A stretch of DNA of 64,000 bases from an uncultured Aequorivita sp. Lineage in GTDB: Bacteria > Bacteroidota > Bacteroidia > Flavobacteriales > Flavobacteriaceae. The translations under genes and the position numbers were made by a program. The notes under the pieces are model-generated. The model was not told the DNA's origin. It worked only from the letters and a program-made list of their open reading frames with translations, and did not search any database. The stretch spans positions 124,001 through 188,000 of the forward strand of contig CAKZLK010000017.1 of NCBI GenBank assembly GCA_937125455.1, given 5' to 3'. Each line of letters begins with the position of its first letter. The stretch's first letter is position 1. Shown piece by piece: positions 45,569 to 53,001 of the stretch.

Positions 45569-46240
45569 TTATCTCAATTCAATAAAAAACATATTAAAAT
45601 CTTTGTCATACGAAGTACCTTCAAGACTTTGTTTTGTAAGGTGCTTAATTCTCTCAATTAATTTCATCTTGGCAACTACTTTTTTATCTTCATTATTAAG
45701 ATTATAAGAAAGAGCTCCCATAAGCACATCAGTAAGCTGTAATAATACACTTTCGTGAGACCTTATGTTTTGAATATTTCTAAATACTCCAAACTTAGTA
45801 TTCAATATCTCTTTTAATTTGTTGACTTTATAAGCACTCAAATCATCTTTTATATCTATGTAAACATTATAAGCAAAATTACTTTTCTTGTCGTGATTGA
45901 GTAAATGGTAATACATTTTGTAATAAAAAGTATCAAAATCTTGGTCGAAATTACCATTGTTTACTTTTGTTTTGTCAACCACAATAGCTCTAAAGCGTAA
46001 ATCTGTAGCAAAAAAATATTCAATAAGTTCCTTGTAAAATTTGTATTGTGAAGATGAAACATTGGACCACTTTATTTCTGCATAAAAATTATGTTTTTTC
46101 TTTAAATCATTTATAAAGTTGGTATGCATCTTAACTTGATGATAAGCACAACTCACATAACTTAAAAGCATTTTTGGTTTGTGGTCATTCTCTAGATGAC
46201 AACTTTCATCACAATAAAGATTAAATGTTTTTCCTGCCAT
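45569..46240 (-). CDS. DUF3800 family protein
   Basis: A 223-aa protein matching DUF3800, an RNase H-like family common on mobile elements. The N-terminal acidic motif is FNLYCDESCHLEND (Asp11, Glu12); KWSNVS, NVYIDIKDDLSAYK and LLQLTDVLMGALSYN supply the other conserved acidic positions. It starts 1 bp after the mod stop. DUF3800 proteins are often next to defence genes but have no settled function. The usual DESG is DESC here. Confidence 0.8.
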   Translation of the reverse strand: MAGKTFNLYCDESCHLENDHKPKMLLSYVSCAYHQVKMHTNFINDLKKKHNFYAEIKWSNVSSSQYKFYKELIEYFFATDLRFRAIVVDKTKVNNGNFDQDFDTFYYKMYYHLLNHDKKSNFAYNVYIDIKDDLSAYKVNKLKEILNTKFGVFRNIQNIRSHESVLLQLTDVLMGALSYNLNNEDKKVVAKMKLIERIKHLTKQSLEGTSYDKDFNMFFIELR

Positions 46241-46241
46241 A

Positions 46242-47996
46242 TTAAAATCTTGAAATGTCCCTTGGGATTTTTTTAAAAATAATATTGTATTTATCCATAA
46301 TGCCTTTGTCTAGTAAACAATTGTCTGCATAAATGATGTACTGATTAGCTTTGGTCTTTATTTCTCTTAAAAATGAAATATCAAGTGTTGTTACATAGTC
46401 TTTGGTATAATAAAAATAATATGCTGTGTCCTCATTTTGTCCCAAAAGGTAAGGTTCTTTATTTTTAATATAAGGACTTTTAGTTTCCGAATACCACACA
46501 TATTCCAAAATCTTATCTACAGAAACTTCTTCATTGAGCATTTGGTTTTCGGTAAATAGGGATTTGCCTAATTCATAATATGAAAAATCTCCACCAGTGC
46601 CTATTACTTTATCATTCTGATATTCATAGCCATTAATAACTCTTTTCACTCTCTCTGCGGTAAGTTCATTTGCATATTTTTCCATTTCAATTATAATAAA
46701 TTTTCTATTTCCTTTATCAGCTTTGTTTAATTCTAATACTGCCTGTGCAGTTGTGCCTGAACCAGCAAAAGAATCCAAAATAATTGAATTTGAATTTGAA
46801 ATAGAACGTAAACAATCCAGTATTAATGAAAGTGACTTAGGATAATCAAACTTCTTACCTTCAAAAATTTCACTAAGCAGTGAAGTTCCATTCACAGTAT
46901 AAAAGGATTTCTCAATCCAAATAGTAGGAATTTGGTTGCCTTCAGTAGTGTTTTCTCCAAATAAAAGAGTAGGAGATTTATCCTCGGTTCCAATTACAGG
47001 AAGAGTATCATTTTGAATTTTTGCAATTACACCACTTGGAAGATATTGCACACTAAACTTATTTTGAATTTTGGCTGAACGATTAGGGCTTATCTTTATA
47101 TATCCCTTCTCCCAGTCAGATTTAAGCCTAGAAGAAATTAATCTCCAAACACATTTTTTCCCTTTACTAGTAATAGGCCATACCGCGTATGTTCCATTAG
47201 GTGTATCTTCAAAATCAAAATTAAAGTCCTCTAAAGCACCTGAATAAGTACCTTCATCAATTCTTTCTTGTAATGACTTACCTACTGAATGAAGATTGCC
47301 ATCTTCAATATTGACATATATAGGATAAGTCTGATTAGGTCTTTGCTTTTGGTTGAAAGTGGCTAAAGTTAGACCCTCAAATGGAGTTCTGGATTTTCCC
47401 CCAGTATGCAGTAGTTTATTCGGAGTAAAATTTTTAGGAACTATAAAAACCAAATACTCGTGTTGAAAATTAAACCCTCTTGATGGCTTACCTCCAGATG
47501 TTTGTACAGTAACAGGTATTAATTGCTTTGTAGCAAAAATTTCATTACAAACTAATAATAGATTGGCAATTTCGTGATGACCTATACTAATTATTATTGA
47601 ACCATTATTTGATAATAGCTTGTTTAGCAACTTTAATCTTGGATACATCATACACAGCCATTTATCGTGTCTGCTTAAATCCTCCCCATCCTTTCCAACG
47701 ATTTCTCCAAGCCATTTCTTAAATCGTGGATGACTTAAATTATCGTTATATTTCCATTCTTCATTTCCCGTGTTATAAGGCGGGTCTATATATATACAGT
47801 CAATTTTCCCTTCATACTCTGGTAACAAACTTTTTAAAGCTTCAAGATTATCACCGTGTATTATTTTGTTCTCACTAATAGTGCCTGAAAGTTCTTTACC
47901 GTTTTTAAAGGTGTATTGATGTTCCAAAATCTTATATGGAACTTCTTGGTGATGGTTAATCACTTTATCTTTTCCTATCCAGTTTAATGTTGGCAT
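46242..47996 (-). CDS. mod: Type III DNA methyltransferase (Mod)
   Basis: A 584-aa beta-class N6-adenine methyltransferase. Motif IV DPPYNTG is at 71-77 and motif I FAGSGTT at 410-416, the order of type III Mod. The start MPTLNWIGKDKVINHHQEVPY is characteristic. The region between (about 150-400) holds the target-recognition domain that sets specificity and cannot be predicted. It modifies the site and also supplies specificity to Res. First gene of the minus-strand unit mod-DUF3800-RNase-like. Confidence 0.94.
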   Translation of the reverse strand: MPTLNWIGKDKVINHHQEVPYKILEHQYTFKNGKELSGTISENKIIHGDNLEALKSLLPEYEGKIDCIYIDPPYNTGNEEWKYNDNLSHPRFKKWLGEIVGKDGEDLSRHDKWLCMMYPRLKLLNKLLSNNGSIIISIGHHEIANLLLVCNEIFATKQLIPVTVQTSGGKPSRGFNFQHEYLVFIVPKNFTPNKLLHTGGKSRTPFEGLTLATFNQKQRPNQTYPIYVNIEDGNLHSVGKSLQERIDEGTYSGALEDFNFDFEDTPNGTYAVWPITSKGKKCVWRLISSRLKSDWEKGYIKISPNRSAKIQNKFSVQYLPSGVIAKIQNDTLPVIGTEDKSPTLLFGENTTEGNQIPTIWIEKSFYTVNGTSLLSEIFEGKKFDYPKSLSLILDCLRSISNSNSIILDSFAGSGTTAQAVLELNKADKGNRKFIIIEMEKYANELTAERVKRVINGYEYQNDKVIGTGGDFSYYELGKSLFTENQMLNEEVSVDKILEYVWYSETKSPYIKNKEPYLLGQNEDTAYYFYYTKDYVTTLDISFLREIKTKANQYIIYADNCLLDKGIMDKYNIIFKKIPRDISRF

Positions 47997-48300
47997 ATTG
48001 TTTATTTCAGGCTTTTTTTTTAGAAAAAATTTTAAACTTTAAAAATACCATTATTTAAGTGTAGGAATCAATTATCCAAAAAAATTTTGGAAAATAAAAT
48101 TTTTGGTCTTTTCTGTGAATGTTGAGTACCCTGCTCAAAACCCCCACTCAGTTTTGGGGATAACGACTCCCCCACCACTTTATATAGAAAAAGTAAATTT
48201 TCTGGCAGGATAAATAATTTCAAGGTGATAGTTGAGGTTTATTTTCTGAAGGTATTTTATTTTCTGTGTGGTTTTATTTCAACTCAAAAATTTAAAAACA
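47997..48300. other. Divergent regulatory region between mod and the 126-aa gene
   Basis: About 300 bp with no gene. It holds a 7-bp inverted repeat TCCAAAA/TTTTGGA (48075-48091) and two C/G-rich runs near 48140-48175 (CCCCCACTC and CTCCCCCACC). It should contain the mod promoter and the plus-strand promoter of the gene at 48301; I could not assign either with confidence. Confidence 0.45.
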
Positions 48301-48681
48301 ATGGTAAGAATTATTAATTACAAAGAAAGACAGAAAGAGGATGGAACATCATTCTTTGTTCTGGAACTGCAAGGTGGCATTGAAATGGTATTAAGCAATG
48401 TTACTGGCAATTTCTATGCAACCGCAAAGAGAGCCTTTATCCCTTCAACATTTGATGAGATGACCTGTAATGGACTTATTGGTACTGAAATGCCAGGAAG
48501 CATCATTAAAGAAGATTGTGAGCCATTTGAATATGTTGTCAAGGAAACTGGAGAAGAAATTACTATGTCTCACAGATGGGTTTATACCACAGGTAATGCT
48601 GTTAAGCCAAAGCAAGAGCACAATGTAATAGCAAACTCTGATGTATTTTCCAAAAATGGAATCTTAGAGCCAGCAATGTAA
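48301..48681 (+). CDS. Hypothetical element protein (126 aa)
   Basis: I take the ATG at 48301 (MVRIINYKERQKEDG) rather than one 33 bp upstream. The 126-aa protein is beta-rich (FFVLELQGGIEMVLS, ATAKRAFIPSTFDE, GTEMPGSIIKEDCEPFEYVV) and resembles small proteins often seen on Bacteroidota mobile elements. No function is known. Followed by a strong terminator. Confidence 0.7.
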   Translation: MVRIINYKERQKEDGTSFFVLELQGGIEMVLSNVTGNFYATAKRAFIPSTFDEMTCNGLIGTEMPGSIIKEDCEPFEYVVKETGEEITMSHRWVYTTGNAVKPKQEHNVIANSDVFSKNGILEPAM

Positions 48682-48687
48682 AGAACA

Positions 48688-48720
48688 ACAGCCTAGTCTA
48701 TTTTAGATAGATTAGGCTGT
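48688..48720 (+). terminator. Terminator after the 126-aa gene
   Basis: ACAGCCTAGTCTAT paired with ATAGATTAGGCTGT, one G-U pair, followed by CTTTT. Confidence 0.85.
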
Positions 48721-48792
48721 CTTTTAAATATTATAAAGACCCTAACTTTATTATTCTTGTTTATTCTGACCTTCAAGAATTTAAATAGTCCC

Positions 48793-48835
48793 ATTATGCC
48801 TTACTAAAAAGTATTTAATACTAATTAGGCATAAT
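48793..48835. repeat. Nested inverted repeat
   Basis: ATTATGCCT (48793-48801) with AGGCATAAT (48827-48835); inside it GTATT-T-AATAC (48811-48821). A cruciform-like site in a 380-bp gap with no firm gene; possible operator, origin or mobilisation site. Confidence 0.45.
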
Positions 48836-48887
48836 AGAATATATTATTCAGTTTGAAGGTAAGAGTAAATCTAAGTGTAAAGAGGTT

Positions 48888-49103
48888 TTGAAAAGCCTAA
48901 AGAAAGAAAAAGTACCAAAAAGAAAGAAACTTCATAGCTCTTTCCCTACTCCATATGTAAATAAATTTGAGAAGAATTTCGCTGAAGTGTTTCAGAAAGA
49001 AACTTCTTTTTCAAAGGTATATGAAAAAAATGAGAATGTCAATGATTTTAAAAGAAAATATTATGAAAATATCAGAGATAAGTGTTTCATATTCAACAGG
49101 TAA
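48888..49103 (+). CDS. Small basic ORF before the JAB gene (uncertain)
   Basis: A 71-aa Lys-rich open frame with only a TTG start; the frame is open back to 48825 and includes IIQFEGKSKSKCKEVLKSL. It overlaps the start of the JAB gene by 41 bp in another frame. It may be a remnant of a longer gene: the 13-bp word at its upstream end recurs at 52250-52262. Confidence 0.3.
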   Translation: MKSLKKEKVPKRKKLHSSFPTPYVNKFEKNFAEVFQKETSFSKVYEKNENVNDFKRKYYENIRDKCFIFNR

Positions 49104-49500
49104 ACATAAGAAACTAAAAGTAAACAACAGTAAAGATTCTGCTGATATTTTATTGAGTTCTTGGTCTAAGAATACGCTAGAATTGCAAGAAGAATTTAAA
49201 ATTCTATTATTAAATCGTTCAAATGCTGTGCTAGGAATCTATTCTATGTCTAAAGGTGGTGTTTCGGGAACTATTGTGGATGCAAAATTGATTTTTGCAG
49301 TTGCTCTAAAATGTAATGCTAGCAGTATAATATTAGCTCATAATCATCCAAGTGGAAATTTAAACCCAAGTGAAGCAGATAAAAATATTACTCAGAAATT
49401 AACAAAAGCTAGTAAATATCTTGATATTGAACTTCTGGACCATATCATTCTAACCAAAGATGATTTTTATAGCTTCTCAGATAATGGATTGATAAAATAG
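49063..49500 (+). CDS. JAB domain-containing protein (RadC-like)
   Basis: A 145-aa protein from the ATG at 49063 (MKISEISVSYSTGKHKKL). The zinc metalloprotease-like JAB motif is complete: EFKILLLNRSNAVLGIYSMSKGG, IILAHNHPSGNLNPSEAD (HxH...D) and LLDHIILTKDDFYSFSDNG. RadC-type JAB proteins are common on mobile elements of Bacteroidota; a role against host defence or in recombination has been suggested but not proven. Confidence 0.88.
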   Translation: MKISEISVSYSTGKHKKLKVNNSKDSADILLSSWSKNTLELQEEFKILLLNRSNAVLGIYSMSKGGVSGTIVDAKLIFAVALKCNASSIILAHNHPSGNLNPSEADKNITQKLTKASKYLDIELLDHIILTKDDFYSFSDNGLIK

Positions 49501-49505
49501 TCCTG

Positions 49506-49541
49506 TTTTTTCCATTTCTATATTTAGTGAATTGGAAAAAA
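49506..49541. terminator. Terminator after the JAB gene
   Basis: TTTTTTCCA (49506-49514) with TGGAAAAAA (49533-49541), 6 bp after the stop. The A-run side faces the plus-strand exit, so it may terminate the opposite strand better. Confidence 0.5.
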
Positions 49542-49647
49542 GGGGACTTTTTGTCTTTGATTTATTTGTGACAGAGAGAGTGTGAAGCCTTTTTAGTGGA
49601 AATATGTACTCCTATATACCTTCCAGATTAGTATAAATAGCGAAATT

Positions 49648-49875
49648 TTAAATTTTTTCAAGGTTTACTAAATCACAAAGACTGACCCCAAGATTATCAG
49701 CAATTCTTTTTAAGGTATATAAAGTTGGGTTAGTTCCCCCAGCTTCTAAACGACTTAAATTAGATTTTTCAACATTACATTTAGCAGCAAGGTCTTGTTG
49801 AGGAATATTTCTTTCTTCCCTTAATAATTTAACGCGCTTACCAATTGCTAGCTGAAGTTTCTCTTTATCATCCAT
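49648..49875 (-). CDS. XRE-family HTH regulator
   Basis: A 75-aa helix-turn-helix protein from the ATG at 49875. RVKLLREERNIPQQDLAAKCNVEKSNLSRLEAGGTNPTLYTLKRIADNLGVSL is a full Cro/CI-type HTH, shown here in words as helices 1-5. No other domain. It is divergent from the four-gene operon and flanks a region with repeated ATGATAA half sites, so it probably controls its own and the operon's transcription. Confidence 0.88.
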   Translation of the reverse strand: MDDKEKLQLAIGKRVKLLREERNIPQQDLAAKCNVEKSNLSRLEAGGTNPTLYTLKRIADNLGVSLCDLVNLEKI

Positions 49876-49904
49876 TTTAAAATACACATTTCTAGTTACC
49901 AAAT

Positions 49905-49945
49905 ATGATAATTAGGTGTGCTGAATTGGTTATCATAAATGATAA
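49905..49945. promoter_or_regulatory. Operator: three ATGATAA half sites
   Basis: ATGATAA at 49905-49911, its inverse TTATCAT at 49930-49936, and ATGATAA again at 49939-49945. They lie between the divergent XRE gene and the four-gene operon, overlapping the operon's promoter region. Confidence 0.62.
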
Positions 49946-49951
49946 AATAAG

Positions 49952-49959
49952 TATGTTTG
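49952..49959 (+). promoter_or_regulatory. -7 element TATGTTTG of the four-gene operon
   Basis: Exact TAnnTTTG match, 25 bp before the ATG at 49984 and 6 bp after the last operator half site, so repressor binding would block it. Confidence 0.6.
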
Positions 49960-49983
49960 TTTAACAATAATACCCTTTAAATT

Positions 49984-50664
49984 ATGGATTCAAATCAAGG
50001 TGAGCCTTTGAAAGCACTAACAGAACAGATTAAGAGAAAAGTCTCTATTATGGAAATTAGAGATGGTAAGAAACCAACTTTTGAAACTTATATATATGAA
50101 ATGATGGAGGAAGGAATTATTTCAATGGATAATCTCGAAATGGAAATCAGGGCTATTGCATTAGGTTGGAGTGGAGCTAGATTAGGAACGACTAATTGGA
50201 AGGCTTTGTATAATCAAATAAATGAAGAATTTGTAACAATTAATAATGTAATCTCTATGAAACCATCTTACAAAGAGGAAATTGCAGAAGAAAATTCATC
50301 AGAAGTAAATAACGTTTCTAAAAGAAAGCAAAATAAAGTATTTGAATTTATTGTAGAACTGTTTAGAGAAATAGACAAAGAAATAATAGGACTTTTCAAA
50401 AATTTTGGAATACTTGGTATTACTGTTTTTGTTTTACTTGTAATTTTTATCTGGTACTTAGCCACAGTCTTTGATAAGGAGAGTTATTTTATTTTAGCAG
50501 TTATACTTGGATTAGGTCTGTATGTAATCCAATTAGGGAAGGATAGTAAACTAGGAAAAGTAATTTCTTTTATAGGAATTTTGGGTGTTTTCATCGTAGG
50601 TATTATTATGATATATGTTATAGGCGAAGGAATTTTCGATTTTTTAAAGGACCTGTTTAATTGA
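49984..50664 (+). CDS. Hypothetical membrane protein of the XRE-controlled operon
   Basis: A 226-aa protein. Residues 1-120 are soluble and charged (EQIKRKVSIMEIRDG, EMEIRAIALGWSGARLGTTNWKALYNQ). Three hydrophobic helices follow at about 140-162 (FGILGITVFVLLVIFIWYLA), 166-182 and 193-216 (VISFIGILGVFIVGIIMIYV). Not recognised. First gene of the operon; the next start is 30 bp on. Confidence 0.65.
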   Translation: MDSNQGEPLKALTEQIKRKVSIMEIRDGKKPTFETYIYEMMEEGIISMDNLEMEIRAIALGWSGARLGTTNWKALYNQINEEFVTINNVISMKPSYKEEIAEENSSEVNNVSKRKQNKVFEFIVELFREIDKEIIGLFKNFGILGITVFVLLVIFIWYLATVFDKESYFILAVILGLGLYVIQLGKDSKLGKVISFIGILGVFIVGIIMIYVIGEGIFDFLKDLFN

Positions 50665-50694
50665 ATATAGAAAAATTAGGTTAACCTTAATATT

Positions 50695-51501
50695 ATGTCT
50701 AAACCATTTGAAGAATTAGAAAATTTGTCAGATAGCGGTATCTATAAAAAAGATAAAATTGAATGGTGGCTACTTAAGTATGAAGAAGAATATAACTACT
50801 TGTTTAATGTTTTAGAGGCTGAGAAGGTAAATTTTACTCATCCACGAAACCTAAGTAAATATAAAGAGGAAGCTCAATTTTTAGACACCTATGAAGTGCT
50901 ACTTAAGGTTTCAAAATTCTATAGAAATGAAGCCTTTTTTAAAGGGCAAGTTGAGTTATATAATTCCATAAGAGATAGTGAAGCACAACTAAGTTCTTGG
51001 TTAGAAACAAGTAAATTAGTTGAAGGTGAGAGATATAAAGAGTTTATTTCTTTGTTTCAGAATACTGCAAAACTATCTGGTTATGAGTTTGTAATTCGCT
51101 ACCCATTTTCTTTACCTGTCAGCATCAAGTTAGATGAAACAGATTTTAAAGAAACGCTTCACTTTCTAGAAATATTAGAAATGTCAGAAAAGATACAAGT
51201 TATTGGAACCATTTGTTTGATTAATGACTTGGAGGTTTTTGAAAAAAAGATTACAAAAACTGATGAAGGAGAAAGTTATAGAAGAGCCTTTACAAGACGT
51301 AATCTAATAATTTATACAGATGATGCTTATGGAAGTGAACTACTGATAAAGTTTATGGATGAAAAAACTCATCTTTTAAAAAACCTTAAAATAGGTCAGA
51401 GTGTAAAAGTATATGTTGACTTAACAGGAGGAAAAAATGAATCTGATAAATTGGGATATTCTTTAAGCCTTTTAGGTTGGAATATCGAAATTTTAAAATA
51501 A
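50695..51501 (+). CDS. Hypothetical protein with C-terminal DUF3127-like OB fold
   Basis: A 268-aa protein. Residues 1-160 are helical and not recognised. Residues about 170-268 (IQVIGTICLIND, YRRAFTRRNLIIYTDD, SELLIKFMDEKTHLLKNLKIGQSVKVYVDLTGG, YSLSLLGWNIEILK) follow the same strand pattern as the DUF3127 protein encoded next. This suggests duplication of an OB-fold domain. The next gene starts 7 bp after the stop. Confidence 0.62.
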   Translation: MSKPFEELENLSDSGIYKKDKIEWWLLKYEEEYNYLFNVLEAEKVNFTHPRNLSKYKEEAQFLDTYEVLLKVSKFYRNEAFFKGQVELYNSIRDSEAQLSSWLETSKLVEGERYKEFISLFQNTAKLSGYEFVIRYPFSLPVSIKLDETDFKETLHFLEILEMSEKIQVIGTICLINDLEVFEKKITKTDEGESYRRAFTRRNLIIYTDDAYGSELLIKFMDEKTHLLKNLKIGQSVKVYVDLTGGKNESDKLGYSLSLLGWNIEILK

Positions 51502-51508
51502 TCTAACA

Positions 51509-51868
51509 ATGGAAATAACAGGAAAAATAAAAGTGTTGAATGACACTGAGAATATAGGTGATAAAGGCTTTAGAAAACGTGAAGTTGTTGTTACTACAGA
51601 AGAACAATTTCCTCAGCATATCTTAATAGAATTCACTCAAGACAAGTGTGATTTACTAAATAGGTATGCTGTAGGTCAGGATGTGAAGATTAGTGTCAAT
51701 TTTAGGGGTAGGGAATGGATAAACCCTGAAGGTGTAGCAAAATACTTTAATTCCATTCAAGGCTGGAGAATAGAGCTATTAAATGGTCAAGAGGCAATAG
51801 TAGATATTCCTACAGAAATCGAACCAGTAAGTTTTTTGGATGAACCAGATAATGACTTACCATTTTAA
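51509..51868 (+). CDS. DUF3127 family protein (SSB-like OB fold)
   Basis: A 119-aa protein matching DUF3127. EITGKIKVLNDTENIGDKGFRKREVVVTTE, HILIEFTQDKCDLLNRYAVGQDVKISVNFRGREW and YFNSIQGWRIELL form the OB fold. The C-terminus ends EPDNDLPF, an acidic tail with terminal Phe, like the tail of bacterial single-stranded DNA-binding proteins that recruits repair factors. Single-stranded DNA binding is therefore likely but inferred. Confidence 0.8.
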   Translation: MEITGKIKVLNDTENIGDKGFRKREVVVTTEEQFPQHILIEFTQDKCDLLNRYAVGQDVKISVNFRGREWINPEGVAKYFNSIQGWRIELLNGQEAIVDIPTEIEPVSFLDEPDNDLPF

Positions 51869-51875
51869 TTGAGGT

Positions 51876-52223
51876 ATGTGTAAATCCTTATTAAAAGAAT
51901 TACGCTTTGAAATTGGAGAGCAATATGAGGTAAATGAATTCAATTTAAAAAGTATAGAATCAACTTTTAGTAATGGTTTAGAATATGATAACTATGAGTA
52001 TATAAAAGATGATTTTAAAGCTTTCTGTGGATTAGAATTTTCAAATAATATTATTCTACAATATAATGGAGATATACTCTACAGCGTAATTTATGAGTTT
52101 GAGATAATTCATTATAAAGAACTATCTTTAATAATCTCTAAAAAATTCAATGAAGATATATTTATAGAGGTATTAAAGAAGGATGACAACTATTGTCAAA
52201 TGATTGTAAAGAGTAATAAGTAA
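51876..52223 (+). CDS. Hypothetical small protein, last gene of the operon
   Basis: A 115-aa acidic protein (CKSLLKELRFEIGEQYEVNEFNLKSIESTF, KDDFKAFCGLEFSNNIILQYNGDILYSVIYEFEI). Not recognised. It starts 7 bp after the DUF3127 stop, so it is part of the operon. No membrane segment. Confidence 0.55.
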   Translation: MCKSLLKELRFEIGEQYEVNEFNLKSIESTFSNGLEYDNYEYIKDDFKAFCGLEFSNNIILQYNGDILYSVIYEFEIIHYKELSLIISKKFNEDIFIEVLKKDDNYCQMIVKSNK

Positions 52224-52358
52224 GCACCTCAATTAATAGCTTAAAAAGCTTGAAGGTAAGAGCTAAATTTTATCTAAAAGGAAGCTTTTAAGGAGGTGTA
52301 AAAATATAAGTCTAACAGGAATGCCTGTAGAATATAAGGTTTAATAAAGAATAAGATT
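52224..52358. other. Right end of the element, no gene
   Basis: Contains imperfect inverted repeats (CTTAAAAAGCTT with AAGCTTTTAAG; ACCTC with GAGGT) and one copy of TTGAAGGTAAGAG. Possible arm-type integrase binding sites before attR. Confidence 0.4.
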
Positions 52359-52376
52359 TCTCGTCCAGACCGCAAC
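52359..52376 (+). other. attR core (18-bp direct repeat)
   Basis: Identical to 32796-32813. It is not part of an intact tRNA: upstream bases do not form the tRNA body. Confidence 0.9.
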
Positions 52377-52380
52377 TAAA

Positions 52381-52460
52381 ATGTTGTGTTGAGTCACATA
52401 AAGTGGCTTGTGGTTTAGAAATAGACCGATGAGAAGCTTATCCATATGGATGGGCTTTTT
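52381..52460 (+). ncRNA. Structured repeat, copy B
   Basis: ATGTTGTGTTG (52381-52391), a hairpin AGTCAC/GTGGCT, the shared 31-bp sequence (52409-52439) and a terminator whose arms are AGCTTATCC and GGATGGGCT. This is the likely original terminator of tRNA-Asp on the chromosome. The stem sequences differ from copy A while pairing is kept. Confidence 0.5.
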
Positions 52461-52479
52461 TTGTTTTACACAAGATTGA

Positions 52480-52670
52480 TTTGGTCTATCCTCCTAAATA
52501 AAAACCCACAACTCACAAACGAAACCGATAACCCACGTCTCCCGTCTAACGCCTCACAACCCTGCAATTTCACGATTACACAATTAAACAATTACACATT
52601 TAAACAATTCCTATCTCAAAACTGATAACCCACAACCCACAACCGAGAACTGACAACCGACTTCCTCTTC
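52480..52670. repeat. Low-complexity tract (ACCCACAAC / CACGTCTCCCGTCT-type words)
   Basis: Degenerate C/A-rich words without stable coding frame, similar in style to 29799-29935 and 56224-56490. A minus-strand frame through it is not credible as a gene. Confidence 0.55.
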
Positions 52671-52847
52671 ATCGAGAAAAACATTTTTAACAATGCAGTG
52701 TTTTATATATTTAATATATTTGATGCTCTCCCCTTTTAAATTTTCCACAATGCGGAATCCCGTAATGGGATGCTTTTTTATTGTTTTATATTTGAAAAAT
52801 AGCAAACAACTAAAATCATTTTTATTTGTGAATTATAAAAATTCAGG

Positions 52848-52994
52848 ATGGGCGGTGCAAAACAACAAATAGAAGGTGATCATAGTGGTTTTTATTCAGG
52901 AAAAAATTTAAATATTTGTAGAAGTCATTTTCGAGATAATGAAATTACTTATATGGATATGGAAATAGCTATATTGTCTTATTATTTAAAGTGA
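52848..52994 (+). CDS. Small ORF, 48 aa (uncertain)
   Basis: ATG at 52848, 48 codons ending 7 bp before the FG-GAP gene: MGGAKQQIEGDHSGFYSGKN then two short helices. No family recognised; could be a leader peptide or a chance frame. Confidence 0.3.
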   Translation: MGGAKQQIEGDHSGFYSGKNLNICRSHFRDNEITYMDMEIAILSYYLK

Positions 52995-53001
52995 AACACC
53001 T

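Larger units (their letters stand above)
32814..52376. mobile_element. About 19.6-kb integrative element in tRNA-Asp
   Basis: The element is bounded by the 18-bp repeat and has a tyrosine integrase at the tRNA end. It carries a helicase/ATPase/DUF3871 module, defence genes (SIR2, type III restriction-modification), a RadC-type gene and an XRE-controlled operon. Its coding sequence looks richer in A/T and in ATA/AGA codons than the flanking housekeeping genes. No relaxase, coupling protein, type IV secretion, capsid or terminase genes were recognised. It may therefore be mobilised by helpers or be a phage-satellite-like island. Confidence 0.9.

Noticed and set aside
32814-52376. Conjugative element or prophage
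   Set aside because: No relaxase, coupling protein, type IV secretion, terminase or capsid genes could be recognised.
52611-52805. A 64-aa minus-strand frame
   Set aside because: Its C-terminal third is a translation of the low-complexity ACCCACAAC tract and the rest has no recognisable family.
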